Notes: a model not told the origin generated them from the sequence alone. A stretch of DNA of 64,000 nt from Phytophthora quininea (GCA_011947345.1 JAAVTG010000656.1:1-64000), one strand, 5' to 3'; counted from the first letter of the stretch, positions 33,493 to 45,867 are shown. A program made the numbers and translations.

Positions 33493-34441
33493 AAGCTCGA
33501 CGGATGAAGGTCCGCGTGGAGATGTGAGCAATAGAAGGAAGCGACTTCCGATAGTGACGTTTTTGAGTGAATGACGAGCAATTTCAATGTTAAAAGCGTG
33601 CTGCGATCACAGTCAGAGATGCTGATCAGACTTGCTCATCGATGATCGAGACGAATTGCTTTGACACAGCTCATCACTGTGGCGGAAACTGCTGGTAGGT
33701 AAAGCTCTTTTGGCCGCTGTCGATTACAAGCTGGACGAGTGACTGCTGCAAGCAAGGAACGACGAAGACTCGACTGGCGAGTTACTCACTTCAAGTGGCG
33801 TGGTCGAAGTTGCAGGCGAAGACAACAACAACAGACCCGACAGCAGAGAGAATGCCTAAAGGTACGCCCTCCGTCGTTGTCGAAGCGCTCCAGGAGGTAT
33901 TGAGTCTATCCACTTGTGCCTCTCCTCTACGAGTCAACGACCATTGCAGCGAACGGATCTCCACCACGTTTGCAGGAATCGCTTGCAGCTGCAGCAGTCT
34001 GAGACCGAGCGAAGTGGCGGATACCCTGTAGTGCGGACCCCGCTCCGAACCATCGGATCTCTTCGGTCGGTGTTGAAACTTTGATTCACATGGCGATGCG
34101 AGTCTTCACCGCCTTATCCTTCACGAGTTGCAGTCCACACACGTTCAGCTTCAATGCCTCGACACTCTGGAGCTGTTGGCAACATCGACGATCGCCGCTT
34201 CCGTAACGTGACGACTTTTGCCTGCTCTATCCACACCAAACTGCGCGAGCGAGAAGAGGTTTTAACGCGTACGAGGAGGTCTCCGATGCCAGCGGCACCA
34301 GCCGGCGACGGACCAACGTTGCCTCGTGCCACTCCGCGGGTCGTTGTGATAAAAACTCTACCAATCTTTCGTGGCGCTTGCACGAGCGCGCCCTCTACAT
34401 CGACCCCACTCCGTGATCGGACGGCAACGACCGAGTCGAAG
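33493..34441. other. Intergenic region upstream of member E
   Basis: The frame of member E stays open upstream to 34154, where another ATG lies (MPRHSGAVGN), so a longer N-terminus is possible. Otherwise nothing is recognised. Confidence 0.4.
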
Positions 34442-35770
34442 ATGATGTCGTCGACGCCCCGGAGCGGGGGCACGGCCATCCCGATCGAGTTCATGCCGGC
34501 GCCGCTGTACGAGAATGAGCGCGAGGACCTCGTCAAGATGGCGCACGAGCAGTACAAGACGCTGTTCCAGAATGTGCGGTTCGCGCAGGCCAACGGGTTC
34601 GCGACGCAGGTCAAGGCGTTCACGCGCACGACAAGAGCGACGGTCTGTGCGGAGACCAAAATCCACGCTACTATCCCGGAGCTGGTTGACGTCTTCTTGG
34701 GGGATCGCACTAACGCCGCCATCGGGTTCGCGCAGTCGCAGCAGATCTACCGGTTCGTGGCGCCGTCGGCGGAACACCCGTACCGGAGCTGCGGCTTGCG
34801 GTGGTCGCTGTGGCATTCGCCGTCAAAGCTCATCCGCCAGCGAGATATCGTTTACTTGGAATACATGGACACGTTCGTAGATGAACGGGGTCGTCGAGGC
34901 TGGGCGAGAATGACCCAGTCGCTGGAGCACCGGAGCTGTCCCCGTTGATCGGGTCCCACAACGTGGTGCGAGCGTTCCTGTATTGCTGCGGGACGGTCTA
35001 CACGGAGACGGAGGACAAGAACGTGCTGGAGGCTATCACGTACTACGACGCCGACACGCAGGGGTGCCGCCCTGGATGACGAAGATCGTGGCCAACCGCA
35101 AGGCCAAAACCCGCGCAACCTTGAGCATCTCATCCGTCTGGAGCACGTCATGAAGGACGGCATGGACCCGGACACGAGATCCCACAAGCTGCACAAGGAC
35201 GCCAAATTGTGCACTGGATGCAACGCCGCACTGCCGAAGTGGGGGCGACAACGCAAGTGCAGAGACTGCAACGAACTCATCTGCAAGAGCTGCAACGACG
35301 TCGTCTACTGCGCGATCGAAGGACGCAAGAAGCTCAATCGCATCTGCGTGCACTGCGTTGACGACTTCCTCGCGCGGACGAACCGGCAGCTGGAGCTCAC
35401 GCTGCCGTCGAGCGTGTCGTTCCATTCGTTCCACTCGGACAGTATCAGCACACCGGGCAGCTACAGGGGAAGGTTCCTGCCCGTTGATACCGCAGCGCGT
35501 AAGTGTGTGTGTTTGAAAGTGAAGGTGTGATCATCTCTGATGTTGTGTGGATATGCAGCAGGTCAACCGAGCAGGGAGGACGGACGGCCGAGTTTCTTGT
35601 CGAATAGTAACTCGAGCACTGCAGGATCCGAGGCCTCGCAGTCTCAGCAGGTGGAGGAGACCATCAAGAAAGAGCTGGCCAACCGAGGCAGCACGACTAT
35701 AAGGAAGACGAGGAGCGTCCACTCTGCATCTACAGAGAGCTTGGACTTGTCGTATCTCAACACCGTGTGA
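34442..35770 (+). CDS. START-FYVE protein (family member E)
   Basis: The START region begins close to the chosen ATG (PLYENEREDLVKMAHEQY) and carries the signatures DIVYLEYMDTF, DERGRRGWARMTQSLEHRSC. The zinc finger is complete and not split: CTGC..RKCRDCNELICKSC..RICVHC (35210-35370). One intron, 35499-35558 (60 nt), follows the finger. The C-terminus is Ser-rich, then KTRSVHSASTESLDLSYLNTV, with the shared DLSYL ending. Frame breaks lie near 34938 (CCCC), 35062 (GGGG) and 35115. Function by family: lipid binding plus phosphoinositide-dependent membrane targeting. Intron position groups it with member F rather than with B-D. Alternative start at 34154. Confidence 0.72.
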
Positions 35771-37293
35771 GCTACCAGGGTCGAACGAAAGACCCACGCA
35801 AGCTCCACGGGCAGTGAAGTATGAGTATGTAACATGGCGTATTGAGATGTCGAGCGTGGTTGTTGTGTGCTTCGTTGACTGCAACGAGCCCTTGGGCAGG
35901 TTGTGACGGCATTGCTGTCGATGATTTCACCTTGTAGAGGAGCGGGGCAAGCAGAAGAAGCAGGCGAAGTCAAAGAGTCCTTGAACAAACTCAGCAAGCA
36001 TCGATTTGAGAAGCGTCGTCAACGGTTGGCCGCTGGTCCACCCTGCAAGTCGATCATGGCAAGAGAGCTGGACGTTGCATCCGATGCAGGAGGTGTCGGC
36101 CTTTTACAAGGGCAAGGTGGGAAAGTAGAGGGTGCCGTTGAACTGATGACACCTCCGAGATCACTGCGCAGGCGACGTCCTCGACAGCGCAAGCAGACAT
36201 CGTCTTGTTTGCTCGGTCGTGCTGTCAGACAGCAGCGTCAGTGATTCTGCGGTTAATCCAGCTGTCGAAACCAAAGCTCTCTGCTTGTCGCCGTGACAAC
36301 TTGTCGCCCATGCCGGCCACGCCTGTCGAAAGGCTTTCGAAGGTGGCCTGGAGGAAGAAGTTGCTTGGGTGAGGAAGCTCCCGGACTATTCCGATGCATT
36401 CGGTTCTGGGAGACCGCCTTCAAAGCTTCGAGTCCCCGCCGAATTCCTGTTTGGTTCAAGGTGCAGGCCTCGCCATCGACTCTACGCTGACCTGCATCTG
36501 GGGCGCCGCGAAATCACGGCCGCTGATGGCTGTATCCTGTCAGCGGGGCTTTGCGCGGCTCGCGGTGAGTAATGTCGCTCAGAGCGCGGTCACAGTCAAC
36601 GTGGAACTGCGGCGAAAAGCAGCGGGTGGAGCAGCACAACGTTGCTCTCCGTTATCCTCCGCCCGCAGCAGTTAGCCGCGAAGGAACTCGAATCTCAACT
36701 TCGAACGGGCTTAAACCTTTGGGGTGAACTGCTTCGGCGTCGATGAGGCCCGACAACCGGCAGCGCAGATCGCGAGCAAACTTAGTCCCCGTGCGCGGGC
36801 TATGGCCGTCGCTGCTGTTTCGCACGCCTGTCGTAGGTCGGAGCATTCCACATAAACGTCTCGAGCAGCGTGAACGCGAGATGCCAAGCAGCTCGACTCG
36901 AGCTGCCCCGGTCTCGACAAAACATGTCACCGCGCTGCCGAGTGAGAGTGGCATGCAGGGATCACCACGAAGGCCAGAGCTCTTGGCTCGCAGCGCTCTG
37001 GGGCTCTCACTCGGACCATTTGGCCCGGCGCGATGCCACGACGTGACATGGCGCATCTCCGCTCAAGTCGGCTCTGTCAAGCACGGGCTGGTGCGCCGCG
37101 TCTTGGCTCCTTCGCTTCGCTTCTGCGATGGATTCAAGCATTCGACGGCGCCGCCGACTTGATCATTCTGCTTCCGTCACGACTACAGCGACCGGGTTCG
37201 TCGTGATCGGGTCGGGGGCGGCGAACGGAACTGGTTGGACTTTCGAACGCGCCGACGGGTTCGAACACTGCGGCGGCGAGTGGATAGTCGACG
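35771..37293. other. 1.5-kb spacer between members E and F
   Basis: Several frames of 60-140 codons occur on both strands but none contains START, FYVE or other known motifs, and none has convincing exon structure. It may hold remnants of a further family copy; I cannot support one. Confidence 0.35.
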
Positions 37294-38801
37294 ATGGTGC
37301 AGCTGTACACGTACTCGCGGTCGCCTGACCACCCGTATGCGCTCGAGATGCTGCCGCTGTCCAAGGAAGAGCTCGACAACCTCCGCCTGGACGCCAAGGC
37401 GGCCTACAACCAACTCTTCTCGGCCGTGCAAGCCGCGGTGCGCATCGGCAGCGACGGCGAGATCTTTAACGTGGCCCACCGCAGCAGCGGCTCCAAGTCG
37501 TTTGCCATGTGGACGACGTCGGTGCTGTTCGGGTCGCTGGAGGAGGTGGCGGCGCTCTACTTGGACCGCCACGGCCGCGTGCCGATTGTGCTGGACTCGG
37601 CGCGCTCCCGACGTCTATATGAGTTGGAGGCGCCGTCGACCAGCCGCCCGCTGCACGGCGCCGCGATGCGGTGGTCGCTCTGGAAACCCCGACCAAGATG
37701 TCGGACGGCCGGGACCTGTGCTATCTCGAATACATGGACTCGTTCGTGGACCACGAGTCGGGGCGGCGCGTGTGGGCGCGGGCGACGCGCTCCATCAACC
37801 ACCTCTGCTGTCCGGCGTCGCAGCACCCGGAAGGCCCCGTGCGGACGTACATGCGCGTGTCCGGCATGATCCTGCGCGAGACCGAGCGTCCCAATGTGCT
37901 GGAGCACGTGACGTTCGTGCACGTGGACGCCCGCAACGTGCCCAACTGGGTCGTGCAGCAGGCCATCGCGGTCAACAAGAAGGCGGCCAACAGTCTCAAC
38001 CAAGTGCTCAAGGTCATGCGGCAGCTGCGGCCGCAGGGCATCGGGTCGTCGTCGATCGACTCGGCGAAGAGCGACGGCGACGGCAGCAGAGACTGCCGGT
38101 CATGCGGCGACCGCGTCTCCAAGTGGACGATGGCCAAGCGCTGCCGCTTCTGCGACGCCATCCTGTGCAAACGCTGCGTCGAAATCTGCTACCACCGCGC
38201 GGACGCGAGCGGCAAGAACCACCGCATGTGCTTGTCATGTGCACTGTACACGGGCTCAGTTGTCACGAGTCACAGCATGAGCGGGTTGGAGTACAACCGT
38301 CACAACAGGTCGCAGACGCGGGTTCGCACCGCCACGACCGGCGGAGAGAGGAAGCTGTCGATGACGGCACTAAGTGGTGCGTGGCTTCTGTAGTTGATAT
38401 CTTTGTCATTGTTGGTCTAACTCGCTTGTTTGACAGCTGTCGGCAAGCAGAACAGTCTTCCGGCCTTCAAGACGCAGTCCAGTGTGTGCTCGGAAGGTCA
38501 ACGGCCTTCGCTTTCAATGGAGACGGACTCCGTTGGCAGCGGGTCCCGCGAAGACATGGCCGCCGTTCGCGAGCGGTTGGAGCAGTGGCAGATCCAAAGC
38601 CCCACCAGCAGCAGTATCAACAGCAGCTCGGCCAGTAGCATGTCGAGCGGGAGCGAGTGGATGCAGCGGTCCCGCAGCCGCAACGAGTCGCTGACGCTCG
38701 CTCTGGAGCTCGAGCCGCAGCGACCAGAGCCTATTGATCTGTCGTATCTGACGACTCTGGTGACACCACGTGCCGGAGCGACCCGGGGTGTCGATATTTA
38801 A
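37294..38801 (+). CDS. START-FYVE protein (family member F)
   Basis: ATG 37294 (MVQLYTYSRSPDHPYALEM). START region residues ~20-250 include MRWSLW and, after a break near 37683 (GGAAA), DLCYLEYMDSFVDHESGRRV with RATRSINHLCCP. The unsplit finger is CRSCGDRV..KRCRFCDAILCKRC..HRMCLSC (38093-38255). Intron 38377-38436 (60 nt) sits after the finger at the same place as in member E. The Ser-rich tail contains EPIDLSYLTTLVTPRAGA, so the DLSYL motif is about 18 residues from the end. A long shadow frame (37235-38638) is an artefact of high GC. By family, it is a lipid-binding, PI3P-targeted protein. Confidence 0.78.
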
Positions 38802-39050
38802 CAAACGCAGGAGCCAAACGGCATAAACAAGAGTGACAAGCTAGCAGTAACGAGATGTATATCATCGAAGGACCGACGGACCCCAAAACACTGAGACCGT
38901 AGAGTGAAAGCTATGAAAACCACAGTAAATGAAAATTCAATCAACAAGTTGCGAGGTTTACAACTGGTACGGTCCTAGTTCGAGGCTGTCGAGCAGGGAA
39001 TTTTGTTGTTCCTGTACTATTTGCCACAACTCGTCGCCGATCGACGCCAT
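38802..39050. other. Short convergent intergenic region
   Basis: 3' ends of member F and the M96-like gene face each other here. I see nothing further. Confidence 0.4.
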
Positions 39051-40507
39051 TTATTCATCTTGGGCATGAATAGCTTTTTCCACGGCAACGGATGTGTCCA
39101 GCAGTTTCATCTGCAACCGAGAACAGGATTGAACGACACACGCTCCAACGGGGTCTGCCTTGGACGGTGAGATGATTGTCCAGTCGCGGTCCTCAAACTG
39201 GATCTCTCCGTTGGTCGAGCACCACACCGACGCCCCGACCAAAACAACTCGCTCGGCACTTTCATACTTGCGGAAAATATTCACATCGACGCGCTTGAGA
39301 CCTTCGCATATCAAAGCTCTGCAATTCAACTCGTGCGGATTGGGGAGCTCCAAGTGCACCTGAATTTGACGTTTTAGAACAACAAATAGCTAGAAAGAGG
39401 ATCAGTACGAAACTACTTACTTGTCGGAAGGCGCAGTTGTCGTCCTCTAGGTCTTGTGCGATGAACGCCCACTAGTTTTGTGCGGCCTCCTTAACCGAGC
39501 AAGCCATGGGCGTGACTCCGTTTGTCTCGATGACGCGTTGGCGTAGGAGAACACCCTGTTTGTTTCCGCTCCGAAAAGCGATACCGGAGTTGTCTAGAAG
39601 TGTTGGGAATACCGAGTCTGCTTCCATCAGCAGTACTTCGAGGCTATTTGTCAGCTCTTCTAGTATGGAGCTGCTGCAGTCGACCTCAATAACTGACGGC
39701 TGGGTGTTGCGTAACCAAATTCAAGCATACATCTCCTGCCTTAAATCTCATGCGCGGGTGGTATGTGTGCTTCGCAAGCTCACTTGAGTCCTGTTCGAAG
39801 GACAGGCTACGAGTGTCGTCAGCTGCATCTCTATATCGTCAACGAACACACAGGAGTCAGGGAGGTAGCCCCTTCATGTAGTTCAGAGCTCAGCGCTCTG
39901 CTTTTCATTCTCAATTCTACCGACTAAAGCAAACATCAATAAAGACTCATCGCCTCCAAGCTTAGTCTCGTTGATCTTCACCGGAGTTCCTGCTCGTGCA
40001 ACTCTGGGGTCGAGTAAAGACAAACTTCATTTCCTGCAGATAGCAACCCGTTAGAAGCTCATTTTCACCCCCAAATGACGATTGAGCCTTACGCTGTCGA
40101 TGTCGCCCCTAGTGATCAGTCTCTGGAGAGAGTTTCGAACTTTGCACTGTTCCGTTAAAATGGCCCGGAGCTTCCGGTTGCTGTTCTCTGCTTGTCGTCG
40201 GAGTCGCACTCGAAGAAGGCCTTGTCTTGCCACGTATGTTGATCTCTCGACAGCATCGATCGAAGTTGTGCCCACCGGTTTTGCCGAAGTCGCTGCAGCA
40301 TGTCGAGGTGGGAGCTGAGTTTCTTCTCTTCCTGCCGCAGCGACAGCAATTCAAGTCGCTTGCAGCGCTGGATGTAGGTCGAGTACGGCACGGAATTGGA
40401 CCTGGAGCCACGACGACGACGTTCTTGTTTCTTGGTCTTTACATTTCGGGCTGCGCTTCTTCGCCATCCGAGTCGAAGAGAAATTCTAACTTGTCCAGCA
40501 ACTTCAT
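39051..40507 (-). pseudogene. M96-type START-like gene, apparently broken
   Basis: The N-terminal part from ATG 40507 (MKLLDKLEFLFDSDGEEA), then a basic/leucine zipper-like region with YSTYIQRCKRLELLSLRQEE and LRQNRWAQL, is the header typical of the oomycete M96 mating-specific protein family. The C-terminal part has the matching START-like end: RVVLVGASVWCSTNGEIQFE and DWTIISPSKADPVGACVVQS. An intron at 39420-39360 (61 nt) joins in frame. An in-frame TAG at 39474-39472, frame breaks near 40440, and a poorly readable middle (39790-40050) argue for decay, though base errors could explain some. M96 genes form a large oomycete family, first found as mating-induced. Function unknown. Confidence 0.5.
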
Positions 40508-40640
40508 TTTTGTCGATTGCCAGGTAGAAAGATGAATGGCATCGCAGAGGTAAAGGGACAGAAAGCTTACCTACCGCATAATCGTCACGCAATTCTTGTT
40601 CCGCTTTTCCGGTACAATCCGTAGATTGATTCTTTTTGCG

Positions 40641-40823
40641 ATGGAGGACCAAGTGGGCGAGCTGCAGCGCCTCGAGTCGAACCATTCGGAGCTGCTTCTG
40701 CACCAGCAGACACTCCAGCAGCAACTGGCCTTCAGGCACGACGAGCTGAAGAAATACCAAGCCGCGTTGGTCGAGTGCAAGGCGGCACTGAAACGAGCGG
40801 AGACCCCAAAGGCAAAGGGATGA
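40641..40823 (+). CDS. Small coiled-coil protein (60 aa)
   Basis: ATG 40641 opens MEDQVGELQRLESNHSELLL and continues as one amphipathic helix with Gln/Leu heptads to a basic end (KRAETPKAKG, TGA 40823). Composition and heptads look real, and the frame has no break. It lies divergently 134 bp from the M96-like start. Small coiled-coil subunits of this kind occur in BLOC-1-like, kinetochore and prefoldin-like complexes; I cannot choose among these. Confidence 0.4.
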   Translation: MEDQVGELQRLESNHSELLLHQQTLQQQLAFRHDELKKYQAALVECKAALKRAETPKAKG

Positions 40824-41184
40824 GGCACAAAGGCCAAGAAGGTCTCACATAACGACGTCCAATTTTACAAAGCAAAGCGAGAAAAACAAAACGCAAACTC
40901 TTCATCAGCATTCTCACGCGTGACTCCACCGTATCAACGTCGTTTGCTCTCGCTCCTTACTTGGCTCCACGCTCCGACCATGTCGCCACTTGCCATCGTC
41001 CTCACACCTTGCCATTCCTCTGAAGCTGCCTCTCTTCTTCCTCCCGTCTCACAAATTTCAATCTTCACTCAGCTTCCGACACCTTCTACTTACATTGAGC
41101 CAGCCATTGCAGTCCCGGTCGTGACATCCGACGCCATCGGAGCATACGACGCATTAGAAGCCGGAGGCATATTCTACACAAGGT

Positions 41185-42616
41185 CACAAAGCAGTTAAAA
41201 CAACATCCGACCCAGAGCACTGCACGAACGAGACAATGCGACGGCCAAAAGCAGCAACAATGTCTGTACCTGGTACGCACGTTGGGAGGCGTAGCGGCGG
41301 TTCATAGCTTCAATGTCGTCCGGCCGGGTAAAGTCATGCTGCTGATCCTGTTGCTGACGCTGCTGGTGGCCGCCGTAGTTGCCGTGGGGTTGCTGCTGCC
41401 CTCCAATTGACTGCTGTGCTTGCTGTTGGTATCCACCTTGCGTCTGAGCACCTTGCTGCGGGTACTGACCATAGCCAGCATAGCCATAAGCAGCTCCTCC
41501 TTGTTGGTACTGCGGGTAGCCGTATCCTGCTCCATATCCGTAGTAGTTTTGCTACAAGTCCCACCCATTAGCGACCTTAAACACTCTCGTCTCAAGCCTA
41601 GACGAGTCGTACCTGGTAGCCTGCCTGGTAGCCATACTGCTGGTTGTAGTAGGTGCTGTGGTTGGCAGCCCGCACTGCAGCGGACCGACCCCATGCACAC
41701 CGAACTTTGACGCCGCTAATGACCGTGCCATTCATCTGCGTAATGGCCACCTCGGCCGCGTCTTTGGACGTGTACTGCACAAACCCGCAGCCTCGTCCAG
41801 GCGGCACTTTGACCGACACAATCTCACCCAAGCCGCCGAATCTGGCGCGAAGCTCCTCTTCTGTCGTGGAAGGGTCCAGCCCGCCAACAAACACCGTCGT
41901 ATTGGTGCCTTCGTCCTCTCCAGCGAACGCAGTCGGCTGTCGAGCTTTGTTGCGCTCGGTGGCCACACTAACGCGCATCGGACGTGAAGAGCAATATACG
42001 CCGTTCATCGTCTGCAGAGCCTGGTCGGCTTCTTCTTTGCTGCCGAAGCGAACGAACCCAAAGCCTTTCGACATCCGCGAGACCGGATCCATCACTACTT
42101 TGGCGCCTCGCACGCTGGGGAACCGCGCGCTGAACGTGCTGTGTAGCAGCTCGTCCGTCACGTCCGGGGCCAGGTCGCCCACGAAGATCGAGTGATCGTC
42201 CGACGTCTCGATTCGGCGACCGCCGGCGCCCCAGTTCATGCGGAAGCGGTGCATCGTGTTGGCTAAGAAAATGTCAAAAGTTAGAGAATGGCACCACTAT
42301 CTGATAAAAAATAATCCTACGGATGACTTGGCCGTTGTAGGCGTCCAGCACTTGCTGCGCGCCCTGTTGCGTCGGGAACTCGAGGAAGCCGTAGCCGGCA
42401 GGGTAGCCCGTCACCTTGTCGCGGATCAACTTGACCACGGGTTGCTCCACTGCAGTGTTTTAATCACATGACGTTTGCTTAGTTCGGTGGGCAGTTGAGT
42501 TGGACCAAAAGGGTTTACGGAGTCAGACCAGCCGTGGCGAAGAGCGAGGAGATGAAGGCTTCGTCCCAGTGCATCTGGATGTCGCCCATCCACAGCGTCT
42601 TGCACTCGGACTCCAT
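41185..42616 (-). CDS. RNA-binding protein with three RRMs (RBP45/Nam8 type)
   Basis: Starts at ATG 42616 (MESECKTLWMGDIQMHWDEA, the RNP2 of RRM1). RRM1 continues after the first intron (about 42518-42450) with GYGFLEF as RNP1. Intron 2 is 42320-42263 (58 nt). RRM2 has SIFVGDLAPD and GFGFVRF; RRM3 has TVFVGGLDPS and GCGFVQY. Intron 3 is 41612-41552 (61 nt). The C-terminus is Gln/Gly/Tyr-rich (YGYGAGYGYPQYQQGGAAYG), a phase-separating low-complexity tail. The exact 3' end depends on whether a GT..GCAG near 41285-41235 is spliced (stop 41185) or read through (stop 41195). Family role: U-rich pre-mRNA or 3'UTR binding in splicing and mRNA fate. Expected nuclear/cytoplasmic shuttling. Confidence 0.85.
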
Positions 42617-42986
42617 GGCGGCACGGAAGAACGGGGCGGAAGCGAGGGGCTTCCTGCAGGCAGAGACGGTTAGAGTTGTGGGGAGCTCACTGTTCCCTTC
42701 CGAATGCACGACACGGCAACTATACAAACAGCAAGTGAGCCTTTCTCACCCTACCAAGCAAAATGTTGCGTTTTTCTTCCCGCACATCCGCGGCATGCGA
42801 TTCGTCCAGAAGTGCAAATATTCGATTAGGGCAGGGCTTCCATTAAAAGTAGCCATTTCAGACAAGACGCGAAACGACGCGAACGCGACTGCAACTGAAG
42901 CAAGCAAGTCGTCGGCCAGTGCATTTGCCTCCCATCCAACTCCTGCTCTTCATCCATATTAACCACATTACATCTACGTTTCAACC
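42617..42986. other. Divergent promoter region between the RNA-binding protein and the phosphodiesterase
   Basis: Both neighbours start here and run apart. CTTCATCCATATTAACC (about 42948-42964) ahead of the phosphodiesterase ATG resembles a weak oomycete initiator. No other feature is evident. Confidence 0.35.
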
Positions 42987-45867
42987 ATGATCGGAGCGAC
43001 GCCCATGGGGTACTCGTCGGAGACGCTGACGCTGCGTACGTCCATCGCCAGACGCAGCTCCCTGGGGGTTCCGGCCTCGACGCTGATTTTCCCTCGCTCG
43101 GCAGCCGACCGCAGCGAGGCCAACAAACTCACCAAGGCCATGGAGGACAAGTACGGCTTCCACTACGTCACCAACACGTTCACGTCGGATCCGCTCGTGG
43201 AGCTCGACTTCCAGGCCTTCTACACCGAAACCAACTTGGCGCCGGCGTGCTATGCGAGTCTGGTCTGCTGGTTCATTTGGATGGTGCTGAGTACACCCGA
43301 CTGGGTCGGGTTCTACGACAATTCACCCGACGTTCGAGCAGTGTCCAGCCAGCGCCTGTGGGTCGCGGCCTTCATCTACATCCCAGTCCCAATCCTCGTG
43401 CTCTGCTGTCGGTCCGAGTTTTCCGAGGACACGAGCAGAAGATGCTGTGTGTCATCGCTCATTGCTTTGCGGCGGGCATTTTGGGCATCGGGATGCTGAA
43501 GAACGACGACTTCACGAGGTCTTTCATCAAGGACCTCAACTCGCTGTTCACGCTCGCCTTCCACGACGAACCGTTGAGTGACGGAGGCTGGGAAGACTCA
43601 GACTCGCCGTCGTATACGAATGAAAATGCGAGCACGGGCAGTAATGCGACGACAGTGCTGCTCGATGGATCGATCGAGTGGTGGATTTACAATGACATCA
43701 AAGCTGCAGGACGAACGCTGGTACTCGACTACATCGAACGAGGTGAGTTTACTTCGCATGAGTAACGATTGCTGCCCGTCTACTTACGTTTCTGTTGCTG
43801 GTGTACAGTGGCAATCCCGATGGCACACTTGAACATGAATTTGCTTCGCCCGCTGCTACTACTGCTGGTGACCCCCTCTTCAAGCTAGACGCATTTCACT
43901 ATCTCCTGGTCTCCTTTTCGATCAACTTTGCGTTCTGCATCCTCGTCGCGGTGCAATATCCAGCCTCACGCTCGACCAACTTCATCATCAACAAGTTCCT
44001 GTTGGTGTTCACGCTGGTTTGCATTTCCGCCGTGATGATCGTTCGAGTTCGACAAACCGACCGCTTCCTACGACTCAACTTTCTACATGCCAAGATTGTC
44101 GAGGAACGCGCTCGTGCGTCGCACCTACAAAAGGAAATCATTCTCAACGAGAACAAAAGCTTGAAGAAAATGCTCGAGGAGCGTGTAGGTGGTCACGGAG
44201 GTGACGGCGCGCCGTTAGACTTTGATTCTCCGATGGCCAAAGTGCTGCTGGATCTCAAGGCACTGCAGCGTGCAACCGAATTGTCGCCAGAGTTGCGAGA
44301 AAATCTCGATGGGATTGTAACGCTGCTCATGCGAAAGGGGCAAAACCTCTTTGCTCCAGATATCCACGAGCAGCTCAAAATGAAGCGCGACGGCGATTTG
44401 GATGGAGACATCAAGTCTTGGGCCACCACCGTGCTGGCCAACAAGTCGTACACGCGCAACCGCCGCGCTTCCGCTGTCTTTCAAAACAACAGCGAAAATT
44501 CATCTAGTGGTAGTGCCAGCGTCAAAGAGTCAGAGAGGAGCGTGAATATTGGTTCTGGCACGTCAAGCATTTCATTCGGATCTAATGGTGGTGGAACTCG
44601 CTCGGTCGAAACGCGGCTGCATCCAGAGGTAACTGCTCCGACCGATGATATGCTGAACGCTGTTGGAGAAATGATGGAGCGCGATGGGTGGAGTCTCGAC
44701 ACATTCGAGTACGATACGCATAACACTGTCTCCATGGTTTTTGACTTGCTAACTTTCTGATGCTTGTGGTTTAACAGAGTGGCGAAGATCACCAACAATA
44801 AGCCCATCTCTTTCGTCACATATATCGCCTTCGAGCAGCACAATCTCTTCGAACTTTGCTCTGTCCACAAGAGCACACTCGCCAACTTGCTGCACTTCCT
44901 CGATATTGGGTATCATCGGAACCCTTACGTACGTTACTTTGCTCGCTTGCATCGTGTCTTACCATCTTATATAATTCTTTTCACTTGATGGACTGAATAG
45001 CACAACAACTGCCACGCAGCCGACGTCGTCAGCTCCGTCGAATATTTAATCTCCGTCATGGACAACGGATATCTGCAAGACTTGCTCACATACCAAGAGG
45101 TATTCGCAGCGATTGTAGCAGCAGCCATACACGACTTCCGCCATCCCGGCAAGAACAACAACTTTATGATCAAAAGTGGCAGCGACCTAGCTATTGAGTT
45201 CAGCGACTCGTCTGTGCTGGAACGGATGCACCTCGCCGAAGCTTTCTTCCTGACGAAAGACCCGCTCTTCAACATCTTTGTTGGGCTGTCTCCAGGACAG
45301 TACGGAGAAGTTCGTAAGGCGATCGTCGAAATGGTCTTGTCAACAGATCTCACTGTCCACCTCCAGCTCGTTGGGAGTTTGAAGACTGCGCTCATTTCAC
45401 AGGAAGAAGCGGAAGTGGAGCACTCGCCGATGCTGCTCATGAAAATTGTCATTAAATGCGCCGACTTGGGCCATTCCTCCAAGGCGCTCAAGCTCCACGC
45501 TCGCTGGTCCGACCTCATCATCGAAGAGTTCTTCTTGCAGGGCGATGACGAGCACACGCTCGGCATGGACATCTCTCCCTTCATGAACCGCAACAGCGAG
45601 AACAGTGCTCGCAACCAAGTCGGCTTCTTTGAGTTCATCGTACTCCCTTTCTTCGAAGTCGTGGCTGAAGCAGTTTTCCGTCCGGAATTCAAAACCATCT
45701 TGGACCAAGCCCACAAAAACTACAAGCTCTGGAAGAAAGCCGAGGGCATGCAGCTCAACTCCATCAAAGACATTTTGGACCAGGTGTTTGACGTGGAAGC
45801 CGCTAAACTCGCCGCTTCTTCCCAAGCTGCTAGACTCGCCCATAGGGAGTTGTGCTGTCCTGCTTAG
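42987..45867 (+). CDS. Membrane-anchored 3',5'-cyclic nucleotide phosphodiesterase
   Basis: The N-terminal half has about five membrane helices (YASLVCWFIWMVLS, LWVAAFIYIPVPILVLCC, MLCVIAHCFAAGILGIGML, YLLVSFSINFAFCILVAV, FLLVFTLVCISAVMIV), then a short coiled coil (LQKEIILNENKSLKKMLEE). The C-terminal class I PDE domain has the metal-binding motifs HNNCHAAD (45001), HDFRHPGKNN (45130) and KCADLGHSSKA with the following EFFLQGDDE. Introns: about 43752-43808, then 44709-44777 (69 nt) and 44929-45000 (72 nt), the last two joining in frame. A frame break near 43430 and a phase problem at the first intron remain. Product by family: hydrolysis of cAMP and/or cGMP at a membrane. Zoospore motility and development in oomycetes depend on cyclic nucleotides, but which signal this enzyme serves is unknown. 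The 3' end overlaps the convergent gene by 38 bp. Confidence 0.88.

Noticed and set aside
37235..38638. 467-codon plus-strand ORF
   Set aside because: Arg/Ala-rich shadow frame of family member F, which in another frame has START and FYVE motifs.
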